This document shows, piece by piece, positions 33,250 to 45,021 of a stretch of DNA of 64,000 nucleotides (position 1 is the first letter of the stretch; every line of letters starts with the position of its first letter). Under the pieces are notes generated by a model. It made no database searches and was not told the DNA's origin. It was given only the letters and a program-made list of their open reading frames with translations. Origin of the DNA: Cryptomeria japonica (taxonomy: Eukaryota > Streptophyta > Pinopsida > Cupressales > Cupressaceae); assembly GCF_030272615.1 (NCBI RefSeq), contig NC_081408.1, positions 622,912,476-622,976,475 on the forward strand, read 5' to 3'. The position numbers were made by a program, and so were the translations under genes.

Positions 33250-36200
33250 ATTCATTATTACCATATGCATGGTCCTATTTTTTCCCCCATCTCGATCGAA
33301 CGCTTGGGGTCATACCCTACTAGCGTCGTCCCTTGAGCACCCTAAGTGCTAAAAATTGTCAAACTTTGATGGGCCCTAACTCGGAATCTGTGGCCCCTAC
33401 AAATGATCAATTTGAATCTACGGGGCCATGAGAGGGGTCCCTACAAAATCCTATCTCAATTTTTCAAGTTTCCCTATGGTTTTATTAAGGCAACAATTTT
33501 TCGGTTGGCAAAAAAATCATTAGTCTCATTCATTCGAATGTTGTCTCATGGCCAATTTCTCATTCTGCTCATTGTGATGATGAACCATTAGCTCCGACAT
33601 GTCTAGTTAGGCATTATTACCCTATGCATGGTCTTTATTTTCCCCCCACCTCAGTTGAATGCTCGGGGTCATACCCTACCGGCGTCGTCCCTTGAGTGCC
33701 CTAAGTGCTAAAAATTGTCAAACTTTGATGGGCCCTAACTTGGAATCCGTGGCACCAACGAATGATCAGTTTGAACCTATGGGGCCATGAGAGTAGTCCC
33801 TACAAAATGCTATATCATTTTTTCAAGTTTCCTTATGGTTTTATTAGTGCAGCAATTTTTCGGTTGGCAAAAAAATCGTCAGTCTCATTCATTCGAATGT
33901 TGTCTCATGGCTAATTTCTCGTTCTACTCATCGCGATGACAAACCGTCAGCTCAGATATGTCTAGGTAGGCATTATTACCCTATGCATGGTCCTATTTTT
34001 CCCCCCCCACTCAGTTGAACGCTCGGGGTCATACCCTATCAGCGTCGTCCCTTGAGCGCCCTAAGTGTTAAAAGCTGTCAAACTATGACGGGCCCTAACT
34101 CAGAATCCGTGGCACCTACGAATGATTGGTTTGAACCTATGGGGCCATGAGAAGGGTCCCTAAAAAAGACTATCTCAGTTTTTCAATTTTCCCTATGGTT
34201 TTATTAGGGCAACAATTTTTCGGTTGGAGAAACAATCGTCATTCTCATTCATTCGAATGTTGTCTTGTGGCTAATTTCTCATTCTGCTCATCGTGATGAT
34301 GAACCATCAGCTCTGACATGTCCAGTTAGGAATTATTACCCTATGCATGGTCCTACTTTTCCCCCCCACTCGATCGAACGCTTGGGGTCATACCCTACCG
34401 ACGTCGTCCCTTGAGCACCCTAAGTGCTAAAAGTTGTCAAAATTTGATGGGCCCTAACTTGGACTCCATGGCACCTACCAATGATCATTTTGAACCTATG
34501 GGGCCACGAGAGGGGTCCCTACAAAATTGTATCTTGGTTTTTCAACTTTCTCTATGGTTTTATTAGAGCATCAATTTATTGGTTGGCGAAAAAATCGTCA
34601 GTCTCATTCATTCAAATGTTGTCTCATGGCCAATATCTCATTTTGCTCATCGTGATGACGAACTATCAGCTCCGACAAGTCTAGTTAGGCATTATTACCC
34701 AATGCATGCTCCTATTTTTCCCCCCCACTCGGTCGAACGCTCGAGGTCATACCATACCGACGTCGTCCCTTGAGTGCCCTAAGTGCTAAAAAATTGTCAA
34801 ACTTTGACGGGCCCTAACTCAAAATATATGGCACCTGTGAACAATCGGTTTGAACCTATGGGGCCATGAGAGGGGTCCCTACAAAAGCCTATCTCAATTT
34901 TTCAAGTTTCCCTACAGCTTTATTAGGGCAGCAATTTTTCGGTTGGCAAAAAAATCATCAGTCTCATTAATTCGAATGTTGTCTCATGGCCAATTTCTCG
35001 TTCTTCTCATCGCGATGATGAACCGTCAGCTCCAACATGTCTATTTAGGCATTATTACCCTATGCATGCTAATATTCCCACCCCCCCCCCCCCACTTAAT
35101 TGAACGCTCAGGGTCATACACTACTGGCGTTGTCCCTTGAGCACCCTAAGTGCTAAAAATTGTAAAACTTTGCCAAGCCTTAACTCGGAATTCGTGGCAC
35201 CTTCAAATGATCGATTTGAAACTACGGGGCCATGAGAGGGGTCCCTACAAAATCTTATATTGGTTTTTCAAGTTCCCTGCGATTTTATTAGGGAAACAAT
35301 TTCTTGGTTGGCGAAAAAATCATCAGTCTCATTCATTCGAATATTGTCTCATTGCCAATTTATTGTTCTTCTCATCGCAATGATGAATTGTTAGCTCCGA
35401 CATGTCTAGCTAGGCATTATTACCCTATGCATGCTCCTATTTTTTCCCCCCACTCGATCGAACGCTCAGGGTCATACCCTACCGACGTCATCCCTTGAGC
35501 CCCCTAACTGCTAAAAATTGTTAAATTTTGACAGGCCCTAACTTAGAATCCATGACACCTGCAAGCGATCGGTTTGAACCTATGAGGTCACGAGAGGGGT
35601 CCCTACAAAATTTTATCTCAGTTTTTCAAGGTTCCCTATGGTTTTAATATGGCAGGAATTTTCCGGTTGGCAAAAAAATCGTCAGTCTCATTCATTCGAA
35701 TGTTGTCTCATGGCCATTTTCTCGTTCTGCTTGTCGTGATGATGAACCATCAGCTCTGACATGTCCAGTTAGGCCTTATTACTCTAGGCATGGTCTTATT
35801 TTTCCCCCCCACTCAGTCGAACGCTCAGGGTCATACCCTACCAATGTCGTCTCTTGAGTGCCCTAAGTGCTAAAAATTATCAAATTTTGATGGGCCCTAA
35901 CTCAAAATTCGTGGCACTTGTCAATGATCGGTTTAAACCTACAAGGCCACAAGAGGGGTCCCTACAAAATCCTATATTAGTTTTTCAAGTTTCGCTACGG
36001 TATTATTAGTGCAGCAATTTTTTCAGTTGGTGAAAAAATTGTCAGTTTCATTCATTTGAATGTTGTCTCATGGCCAATTTATCGTTCTTCTTGTCGCGAT
36101 GATGAATCATCAGCTCTAGCATGTCCAGTTAGGCATTATTACCCTATGCATGGTCCTATTTTTCCCCCCCACTTGGACAAACGCTCGGGGTCATACACTA

Positions 36201-37365
36201 TCAGTGTCATCTCTTGAGCGCCCTAAGTGCTAAAAATTATCAAACATTTACCGGCCCTCACTCAGAATTTGTGGCATTTGCAAATGATCAGTTTGAACGT
36301 ATGGGGCCATGAGAGGGGTCCCTACAAAATCCTATCTCAGTTTTTCAAGTTTCCTGATGGTTTTATTAGGGCACCAATTTTTTAGTTGGCGAAAAAATCA
36401 TTAGTCACATTTATTCAAATGTTGTCTCGTGGCCAATTTCTCATTCTGCTTGTCGCGATGACAAACCGTTGGCTCCAACATGTCCAGTTAGGCATTATTA
36501 CCCTATGCATGCTCATATTTTTCCCCCCCACTTGGTCGAACACTCGGGGTCATACCATACCGGCGTTGTCCCTTGAGTGCCCTAAGTGTTAAAAATTGTC
36601 AAACTTTGATGAGCCCTAACTCAGAATCTATGGCACCTACAAACAATCAGTTTGAACCTATGGGGTCACTAGAGGGGTCCCTACAAAAGTCGATCTCGGT
36701 TTTTCAATTTTCCCTACGGTTTTATATAAGGGCAGCAATTTTTTGGTTGGCAAAAAAATCGTCAGTCTCATTCATTCGAATGTAGTCTCCTAGCCAATTT
36801 CTTGTCTTGCTTGTCATGATGATGAACTATCGACTTTGACATGTCCAGTTAGGCATTATTACCCTATGCATGCTCCTATTTTTTCCCTCCACTCGGTTGA
36901 ACGCTCGGGGTCATACCCTATCGACGTCATCCCTTGAGTGCCCTAAGTGCTATAAATTGTCAAACTTTGATGGGCCGTAACTCAGAATCTGTGGCACCTA
37001 TGAATGATCAGTTTGAACTTACAGGGCCATGAGAGGGGTCCCTACAAAATCCTATCTTGGTTTTTCATGTTTCCCTATGGTTTTATTAGGGCAGCAATTT
37101 TTCGGTTGGTGAAAAAATCGGTAGTCTCATTCATTTGAATGTTGTCTCGTGGCCAATTTCTCATTCTACTCGTTGTGATGACGAACCATCAGCTCTAAGA
37201 TGTCCAGTTAGGTATTATTACCCTATGCATGCTCCTATTTTTTCCCCCCACTCGGTCAAATGCTCGGGGTCATACCCTACCGGCATCATCCCTTGAGCGT
37301 CCTAAATGCTAAAAATAGTCAAACTTTGATGGGCCCTAATTCAGAATCCGTGGCACCTAAACCAA
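33250..37365. repeat. 360-bp satellite array, about 11 copies
   Basis: The landmark GGGCCCTAACT (or a variant) occurs at about 33371, 33730, 34090, 34449, 34809, 35168, 35533, 35892, 36251, 36611, 36973 and 37331, spaced 358-365 bp. Each monomer holds GAGAGGGGTCCCTACAAAA, a TTTTCGGTTGGCAAAAAAAT segment, ACATGTCCAGTTAGGCATTA and a C run of 6-14. Neighbouring units differ by many substitutions, so the array is old or weakly homogenised. Open frames inside are products of the repeat. Confidence 0.95.
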
Positions 37366-37530
37366 TTTGCTCATGGTCATTGTATATCCTCATAACAAAG
37401 TTACATCAATTCACATCTATATTCAAATACAACATCATAACAAAGTTACTTAAATTCACATCCATGTACAAATACAACATCCCACTTCATCTGCATCAGA
37501 CATCCTCATGTCCTAAGAGAAAATCTTACG
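37366..37530. other. R-unit tail after the satellite
   Basis: It matches 13850-13960 (CATCCCACTTCATCTGCATC, GTCCTAAGAGAAAAT) and so marks the end of R-unit copy 2, next to the CT tract. Confidence 0.7.
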
Positions 37531-37798
37531 TACATCTCTCTCTCTCTCTCTGCTAATCTCTTTATCTCTCTCTCCCTTCCTCTCTCTCTCTCTCCTTTTC
37601 CCCCCTCCCTCCCTCTCTCTCTCTCTCTCTCCCCTAATCTCTCTCTCTCTCCTCCCACTCCCCCCTCTCCCTCTCCTTCTCCCTAATATCATATACTAAT
37701 TTATTTATAAATTAATATATTAAAATATTATATATTAATATATTAATAAACATTAGATTAATTATGTGCAAATTCAGTTAGTGAATTTACTTATTAAA

Positions 37799-37812
37799 AT
37801 CGGATATCCGAT
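37799..37812. repeat. Palindrome ATCGGATATCCGAT (exact)
   Basis: Located 115 bp inside the left CT tract of the putative transposon. The matching place in the second copy (42771) has decayed to ATCAGATATCCTAT followed by a nearby GGGATATCTGAT. Confidence 0.95.
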
Positions 37813-38689
37813 TTGTGTTGTAAAATTTTCAATTTTCAAATTTCGGCTCGGGAATGCTTTGGGATTTGGCTTGGAAGTGACAAGCCTAGAAAGTCAACTG
37901 AAAAAACATGTTTTTTAGTATTCCTTGATTTTTCAGACTTTACACTGGTGGTTGACGACTTTTTTTGTAGCCAAAATTGATAAAATGAAAAGCGTTTTTA
38001 AAGGACGTTCTCTGCTTTCCAACAATATAAGGCTTGTCTTATTTCAACTTTAATAAATAATTATTATTTATTTTCTAATTGAATTCTAATAATAGTCCTG
38101 ATTGATAAACTGATTTAAAAACACTCATAACTTCCAAACGATATAACATTTTTTGAATCCAAAACATGCATCACATCCTATGCTTCATCTACTATAGGGA
38201 AAAATTTATTTAAAAAAAAAACTCATAAGGTTTTGACCAAGTTAAGGTGGTTAGACGTAGGAGTTTCTGAATTTCTGAAAAGTTGAAGTAAAAAATTCAA
38301 AAAAAATTATTTATTTTATTAAAAATTAAAAAAAAATATGTGTCACATTTGAACATGAGTCTAATACTTATATTATAAATATTGTAAAAAAATATTATGA
38401 TTTGATTGTGATTGGGGTGGTCAGACATACGTCTACTTCTTATCTTTTTCCTAAAATTTTAGTACCACTGCATTGAAATCTAAAATTTTCGCCAAATAGG
38501 ATTTTTTTTCCAAAAAACAACTAGTATCTTAGAAACTACATTCAATTTTCTATATATTCTCTTCTTCCATATTTTAAAAATAATGTTCACAACTTATTCA
38601 AATTTTAATGTCAAGTTGCATAACTCTGATTTTCTGAAATTTCATTGCCACTTAAGGGCCTGTTTTGGCACACCATGATCCTGCACATA

Positions 38690-41236
38690 CCCTTATATAT
38701 TGTGGAACCCACATATTAACCCACTCACTTGACTCACACTGATCCCAATCACACCGAACACAACTATGACAAAAACAAGCCAACGCTCGTGTCCAAATGG
38801 TCGATGTACTTGCATCTGAGTTGAGAAATAAATGCATCTTTGAATAATCTTTAATTGTTTGAAAATCCAATCTGTCTCCCACTGTGCCCTCCTCAACCAA
38901 CCAAAAGAATCTGGTCACTGTTGAATCAAGAGTACCTCCAAGTGGCAATGTTGAACTACACTAATCAACAATAGAACATGTACCATAGAAATTTGTACCT
39001 GAAATCCTCAATTGCTCCTTAATTAGAGCTCTCTTCAAACATGTACCTACTCCATCATGCTCCCCCTTCCCATGCCCTGCCTCAAAAGAATACAAAATAT
39101 GAGGTATATGCCTCTCTACATGCATTCTACTCAACCAATAAAACATACGAGAATTCTTGAATTGATTCGCGCAGTTATCTAACCATGTGAGATGTCGATC
39201 AATTGCAATATCTTTCTCATGCAATAACTCAAAAAATTCTCGAAAGAATGTTGCACATACTCGGAGGAGTGTGATCTATCATGACTCATAAAAAAAAGAT
39301 ACTCCCTGATTATCTTCCTGTCCTCTTCTATACTATCAGGAGCATGTCTATATGTAATGTGAACAAAATAGCAATCTATATTGAATTGTAGTACTGAGAT
39401 TGTACCTCATTCTGTGGTTGCAATGTATACTTCTCTGCAAAATCAACCACTGATACAATAGTGCCAATTGGGAAAGAGTTCTTACACATCCTGAACTATT
39501 GATCCAACCACTAAAACCTTTGGGTGTGCCTTGCATACTTCTAGAAAATATTTTCCTTAAAATCCAAAATAAAATCAGCAACACTCACTTCTCTTGAGAC
39601 TAATTTGCATCTAGAACCTTCACCTTCACTCTTCAAAGTATATTTCATTGTCTCATATCTTTTTTCTCAACATAATTCTTTCCAAACTCATGTTCGCTAC
39701 CCTCATGAAAACATGAAATAAAATTTGACAACCTACCATATTGTGAGAACTTCTCATTAAAATAATCATTTCTATAGAGATAGCAGTCATCATCTCTAGG
39801 GCATAAAAATAGACCTTGAAAATATCTTGATGATCGTAGAAATAGCATTGCATCACATTCCTACAACATCTCATTAGTATTCATTGTAGAACGAATATAG
39901 CATAAAAGTTCATGGTACATTGAAAACTCCACATGGTACTTGCAACAACAAGTATTACAAATCTTAAGAGGTACACAATAAAATGGCTTCAAATATTCAA
40001 AGGCCCTTTGTGATATTTGCAAAGTTGGATGTACTTCACAAAATTTTTTGTACAACATTGTTTGGTTTCATTCCAAGAAATGTTTGGGATGTGATGTGCG
40101 GTCTTGGTTGGCGATTCTTAATTTTAAAACATCCTTTACATTTAGTGATACTCTAGAATTAGAGTGCCAAAATTGTTGAATTTCCTCTTTCACATTGTCA
40201 GTCAACTTTATATCAACACGTGGAAGCCTCCCACCAAAAGCCCATGTATCATGTTGAAGTGGATTGTCAAGTCTTTATCTTCGTGTAAGCTCTCTATCCA
40301 AAGTTTTATGATTTATGTTCAAATCATCACAAGTTTGTCTCATTTGATGAGCCTTCCTCAATTGATGTCTTACTAAGGAGGTTGTAATCACTGTTTGAGT
40401 GACTCTCTTATCTCTTTCCTTGGTATTCTTTCCAATAGAATTGAGAGCATTAAATAGATTTTTGACAATAATAGAATTTCTCTCCATCTTCTTCTTCATA
40501 CAAATCTTCAATTTGTTTAGAAATGGTCTCATCTTTATCATCTTTAGCAACTAAAAAAAAAGTTGGCATTGCTTGGTCAATGTCTTATTGCTAAAATTTT
40601 GGGTGAAAATTTGTGTAGCCCACAATCAAATGGTTCTTGTTGACCTCTTGCCTTCAAGATTCACAATAATGTTCTCATCAATTTCAAGTAACCATTTTGG
40701 GGCTCTTGAAGGTCTTGGATTTAGAATTTGTCTTTCATCCATGAGAGGGTCTTCATTTCTGAAGTAATTAGGTGTTACATATTGTTCACTTGGTTGAGAA
40801 ATTTCACCTTCAATGTCAGATTTTTCCAAATTTTCACCTCCAATGTCAAAATTTTCCACATGTTCACCTCCTATGTCAAACGTTTCTATATTTTGACCTC
40901 GAATGTCAAAAAATTTCATATTTATGCCAAAATTATGGACACCTTCATTGTCAACTCCCAATTTTTTGCTTTCCATTCTCACATAATGTTGAGGATTTTC
41001 ATTATCACTTTCAACATGTTCAATATTTTCACTTTCAAAATCTACATTTTCATTTTCAATAACTTCTTCAACATTTTCAAATTCAATTTCCTCTTCACTT
41101 GAAGTAACATTAGCAATACTTAACATAACTTGTCTTCTCCTCCTATGACCTTCCTATCTCTTTCTCTATACACTTCAATTTGGCCATTTGAAATCTTTCT
41201 TTTGCATTTAGACTTTTGACGACTACTACTCCCCAT
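38690..41236 (-). pseudogene. DDE-like transposase-type gene, decayed
   Basis: The minus-strand start is probably ATG 41236-41234 (MGSSSRQKSKCKRKISNGQ), a basic start, with a frameshift near 41150. It is followed by an acidic repeat region (41126-40626) with ESENIEHVESDNENPQHY and recurring DIGGE/FDIGG units. Next is a helical basic part (40550-40275). Then a segment at 40058-39861 (CEVHPTLQISQRAFEYLKPF, then a Cys-rich CNTCCCKYHVEF) and a Cys-containing part near 39800. The core at 39224-38961 has HLTWLDNCANQFKNSRMFYW and FEAGHGKGEHDGVGTCLKRA. The D-x-C-x-x-Q-F-K-N and HGKG-xx-DG-x-G-xx-KR patterns match a DDE-like domain I know from many animal proteins of unknown role. Several frameshifts separate the parts. 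It is inactive, and the assignment to a transposase is inference. Confidence 0.6.
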
Positions 41237-41521
41237 TTACCTCCACAAAGATGCTCCTAAATGATTGGCAATGTAAGATTTGACTTTAAGAATCTCTCAA
41301 AAGCACAAATTTGTCTCAACCTATCTGAAACCCCATGATTGTTGATAGAAACAAAAATGTGAAGAATGTGGGCCATTGTAATCCACAAAATGGCCCACGA
41401 GGCTCTTTTTTATTTACAGAAATCAGATATCCGATTTTAATGCATAAATTTGGGGTCCCAAAAATAATTCCCATTGCCACCTTTTTTTTTAATTGTTGCC
41501 ACATTAATGATAGTGGTAGAA

Positions 41522-41535
41522 ATCGGATATCCGAT
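41522..41535. repeat. Palindrome ATCGGATATCCGAT (exact)
   Basis: Right-hand counterpart of 37799, just inside the GA-rich tract. A variant, ATCAGATATCCGAT, lies 100 bp further in at 41422. Confidence 0.95.
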
Positions 41536-41544
41536 TTGAGTACT

Positions 41545-41930
41545 CATATTTTAGAGAGAGGGAGAGAGATTAGGGGAGAGAGGGGGCAGGGGGTAGGGGA
41601 GAGAAATATTAGGGGAAAAAGAGAGAGAGATTAGGGGAGATGGAGAGATAGAGAGATTAGGGAGGGGGAGAGAGAGAGAGAGAGGGGGGGGGGGAGAGAG
41701 AGAGATTAGGAGAGAGAGGGGGGAGGGGGAGGGGGAGATAAATTAGAATAGAGGGAGAGAGATTAGGAGAAAGGGGGAGAGAGAGAGATATTAGGGGAGA
41801 GAGAGAAAGAGATTAGCAGAGATGGGGAGAGATAGAGAGAGATTAGGGGAGAGGGAGAGAGAGAGACTAGGGGAGAGGACAGAGATAGATTAGGGGAGAG
41901 TGATTAGGGGAGAGGGGTCATATTGTGTCT
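41545..41930. repeat. GA-rich simple-sequence tract
   Basis: Runs of GAGAGAGA broken by ATTAGGGGAGAG about every 30-40 bp. It is the reverse complement in style of the CT tracts at 37531-37683 and 42413-42650. Confidence 0.92.
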
Positions 41931-42412
41931 TAAGGGGTCATATGACATAATATGACCCATGACAACACAATTTGGTGTCGTAAGGGCTCATATGTTGTCT
42001 AAAGGGAACGTAGGACCCAATATGACTCTGTGGGACACAATATAACCCCCTAGGACACAATATGACCCATAACAACACAATTAGGTGTCATAAGGGGTCA
42101 TATGGTGTCCTAAGGGGTCACAGGATACAATATGACTCCTTAGGACACCATAGGACCCATAACAACCCGATATGGTGTCATAAGGGGTCATATGTTGTCC
42201 TTAGGGGTCATATGGTATCCCATGACCCCTTAGGATACCATATGACCCCTAACAAAACCATATGGTGTCCTAATGGGTCATAGTCTGTCATAATGTGGCA
42301 AGATTAACCATTATTACAATATAAAAACCAGTACCAATACTGCTTACAAAAATTTGATACCTAAGGGATCATATGGTGTCCTAAGGTGTCATAGGACACA
42401 ATATAAACCATT
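41931..42412. repeat. Degenerate array of GGGGTCATATGGTGTCC in both orientations
   Basis: Forward units such as AAGGGGTCATATGGTGTCC (near 42095) and inverted ones such as GGACACCATAGGACCC (near 42144) and GGATACCATATGACCCC (near 42232) alternate. The spacer lies between the transposon's right end and the second left end. Any frame here is repeat-derived. Confidence 0.85.
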
Positions 42413-42500
42413 CCCCCTCCCTCTCTCTATCTATCTCTCTCCTTTCCCCCTCCATCTCTCTCTATCTCTATCTCCCCTCTCCCTCTCCCTCCCTCTCCCC

Positions 42501-42566
<66 letters not shown>

Positions 42567-43673
42567 ATCTCTCTATCTCTCTCTCTCCCTTCCCCCCTCT
42601 CTCTCTTCCCTAATCTCTCTCTCTCTCCCCCACTCCACCCCTCTCCCTCTCCCTAATATCATATACTAATATATTTATAAAATAATATATTGTATATTAA
42701 TATATTAATAAACAATAGATTAATTATGTGCAAATTTAGTTATTGAATTTACTAATTAAAATCAGATATCCTATATATAATGGGATATCTGATTTATGTT
42801 GTACAAATTTCAAATTTGAAATTTTGGCTCGGGTTTTCTTTGGGATTTGGCTTGGAAGTGACAATCTTAGAGAGTCAACTAAAAAAACGTGTTTTTTAGT
42901 ATTCCTTGATTTTCCAAAATTTAGACTGGTGGCTGACGACTTTTTTTATAGCCAAAATTGATAAAACAAAAAGGGTTTTTTAAGGACATTCTCATCTTTC
43001 CAACAATATAAGGCTTTTCTTATTTCAACTTTAATAAATTATTATTATTTATTTTCTAATTGAATTCTGACAAAAGTCCTGATTGATAGACTAATTGAAA
43101 AACACTCATAACTTTCAAACGATATAACATTTTTTGAGTCCAAAATATGAGTCACGTCGTATGCTTCATCTACTATAGAGAAAAAAAATTTAAAAATGAA
43201 TTTCATAAGGTTTTGACCAAGTTAAGGTGGTCAAATGTAGGATTTTACGAATTTCTAAAAAGTTGTAAAAAATTCATAAATAACTATTTACTCTATAAAA
43301 AATTATTAAAAAAATATGTTTTCACATCCAAACATGAGTCTAATACTTATATTATAAATCTTATAAAAAAATATTATGATTTTATTTTGATTGGGGTGGT
43401 CAGACATACGCCTACTTCTTATCTTTTTCCTAAAATTTTAGTAGCACTGCATTGAAATTTGAAATTTTCAACAAATAGGATTTTTTTTTTTCCAAAAAAC
43501 AACTAGTATCTTAGAAAATACATTCAATTTTCTATAGATTCTCTTCTTATATATTTTAAAAATAATGTTCATAACTTATTCAAATTTTTATGTCAAGTTG
43601 CATAACTCCGATTTTCTGAAATTTCATTGCCACTTAAGGGCCTGTTTTGGCACACCATGATCCTACACATACT
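42413..43673 (-). mobile_element. Second, truncated copy of the transposon left end
   Basis: CT-rich sequence (42413-42650, with a pure CT run near 42505-42561) is followed by about 1.02 kb matching 37680-38694, same orientation. The match stops at CACCATGATCCT-CACATAC, inside the 3' end of the DDE-like gene, and the Copia scrap begins. Hence only the non-coding terminal part and the last codons are duplicated. Confidence 0.88.
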
Positions 43674-44256
43674 CACCTCTTTGACATACTTTCTCTGACA
43701 AATAAAGATACCACCATCTAGTTGTTGGACCTGTAACCCAATAAAGAACTTTATTACACCGATTAGAGACATTTCAAATTCCTTTTTCATTACGTCAGCA
43801 AAATCCATGCACATATCATCATTTCCAGCAAAAATTATGTCATCTACAAACACTTCTACTATCAACATCTTGTCTTCATCAGTCTTCAAATAAATGTTGT
43901 TGTCCTCACTGGTACATTGGAATCCAATTTTGATAAGATGTGCATGTAATATCTCATACCATGCTCTTGGTGCCTTCTTTAGACCATATAGTGCTTTATG
44001 CAATTTACATACCATGTCCTTGTCATCAGATAGAGAAAATCCATCCGACTGTTCAATGTAGACTTATTCTTCTACAATCCCATTCAGAAAGGCTGATTTG
44101 ACATCCATTTGATAAATATTGAATCCCTTATATGCAAAAAATGCTAGCAGCATTCTCACTCCTTCTAATCTAGCAACTGGTGCAAAGGTCTCTCCATAAT
44201 CCTCACCTTCTTCTTGTGCATACCCTTTGCAGAATAACCTCGCCTTGTTTCTCTAG
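43674..44256 (-). pseudogene. Copia reverse transcriptase fragment
   Basis: Minus-strand frame from 44256: CKGYAQEEGEDYGETFAPVA, QMDVKSAFLNG, one stop, KALYGLKKAPRAWYEIL, VEVFVDDIIFAGN (active-site DD kept) and EFEMSLIGVIKFFIGLQVQQ. It is the middle of a Copia RT from a family different from 3750-8646. It is cut on one side by the Gypsy 2 LTR (44257) and on the other by the duplicated transposon end (43673). No LTR of its own remains. Confidence 0.93.
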
Positions 44257-45021
44257 TGTCATCAGTTGTACACCCTTGCTAGGGTGGTACAATTTCACAC
44301 TTAGGGTAGCACCACCTTAGTGTGTCTTGCATCTTGCATTTCTAATTCCCCTTTAAACAATTAATTAAGTAATTTAATTAAATCTAGAGTCATTTTTCAT
44401 CACTTTACATGTTATAAAATTGGGCCCTTTACCCTAAAGATGCCCCTTTTCATCCTATTCCTCCAATGAATCATTTAATCATAAAACCTAATTATGTCTC
44501 ATTTTGACCGTTTAGGCCCAATTTCAGATATCAAAACATCTCGAAATCAGATGTAACTTTGGGATGCACTCTAATATCATCATATCTAATGGCCCCAAAA
44601 ATTTGGTGAAAAGTTGGTTGGACTATGGCGGGAATGCACATGGTCCCCAGCTTTTTGCCTAAAATTTTGGGAGCACAATTGTATGATATAATAATGCTTA
44701 ACCCCAAAATATCAATAGGAAATTCAAATCCTAGGTTGGCCTAAACATGAAATTAAGATCTAGGGTTTCATACTTAAGAGCTCTCTTTCTTTATTGGAAG
44801 GGGTCTTCTTCTAAGAATCTAATAGCAGGTTTTTGGAGCATTAGAGCCTTCTTTGCACCGAAAGAGTAGATCTTTAAACTCTTCAAAAAAATTCAATGTT
44901 CATCCATCAAACATTCAACAAGCATCATTTAATCAATTGGGGGACTTGAAGATGTAGAAGAACAATAGGATATCATTGACTAATGATTGGCTTGTACCTC
45001 TCCCTTGGGGTTGGGTATGGT
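44257..45021 (+). repeat. 5' LTR of Gypsy element 2 (minimum extent)
   Basis: It begins TGTCATCAGTTGTACACCCT and is shared with 63083-63849 (TGTCGTAAATTATACACCCT). The comparison ends at 45021 only because the 3' copy is interrupted there. The true LTR end lies further right, before 46079; I could not identify the primer site. Confidence 0.85.

Larger units (their letters stand above)
37531..41930 (-). mobile_element. Putative DNA transposon with DDE-like gene and CT/GA inverted ends
   Basis: The left end is a CT-rich tract (37531-37683, with CTCTCCCTAAT), then the exact palindrome at 37799. The minus-strand gene is at 38690-41236. On the right are the palindrome variant at 41422, the exact palindrome at 41522 and a GA-rich tract (41545-41930, with GATTAGGGGAGAG). 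The two tracts are complementary, so the ends are an inverted repeat of simple sequence. A second copy of the left 1.1 kb follows at 42413-43673. I see no clear short target duplication, and the exact ends are unsure because of the simple sequence. The family is not named. Confidence 0.5.

Noticed and set aside
33250-37365. CRISPR-like array
   Set aside because: The units are full 360-bp tandem repeats with no short repeat/spacer structure, and the DNA is clearly plant.
40728-41102. Plus-strand Phe/Ile/His-rich frame
   Set aside because: It is the complement of the acidic repeat region of the minus-strand DDE-like gene.
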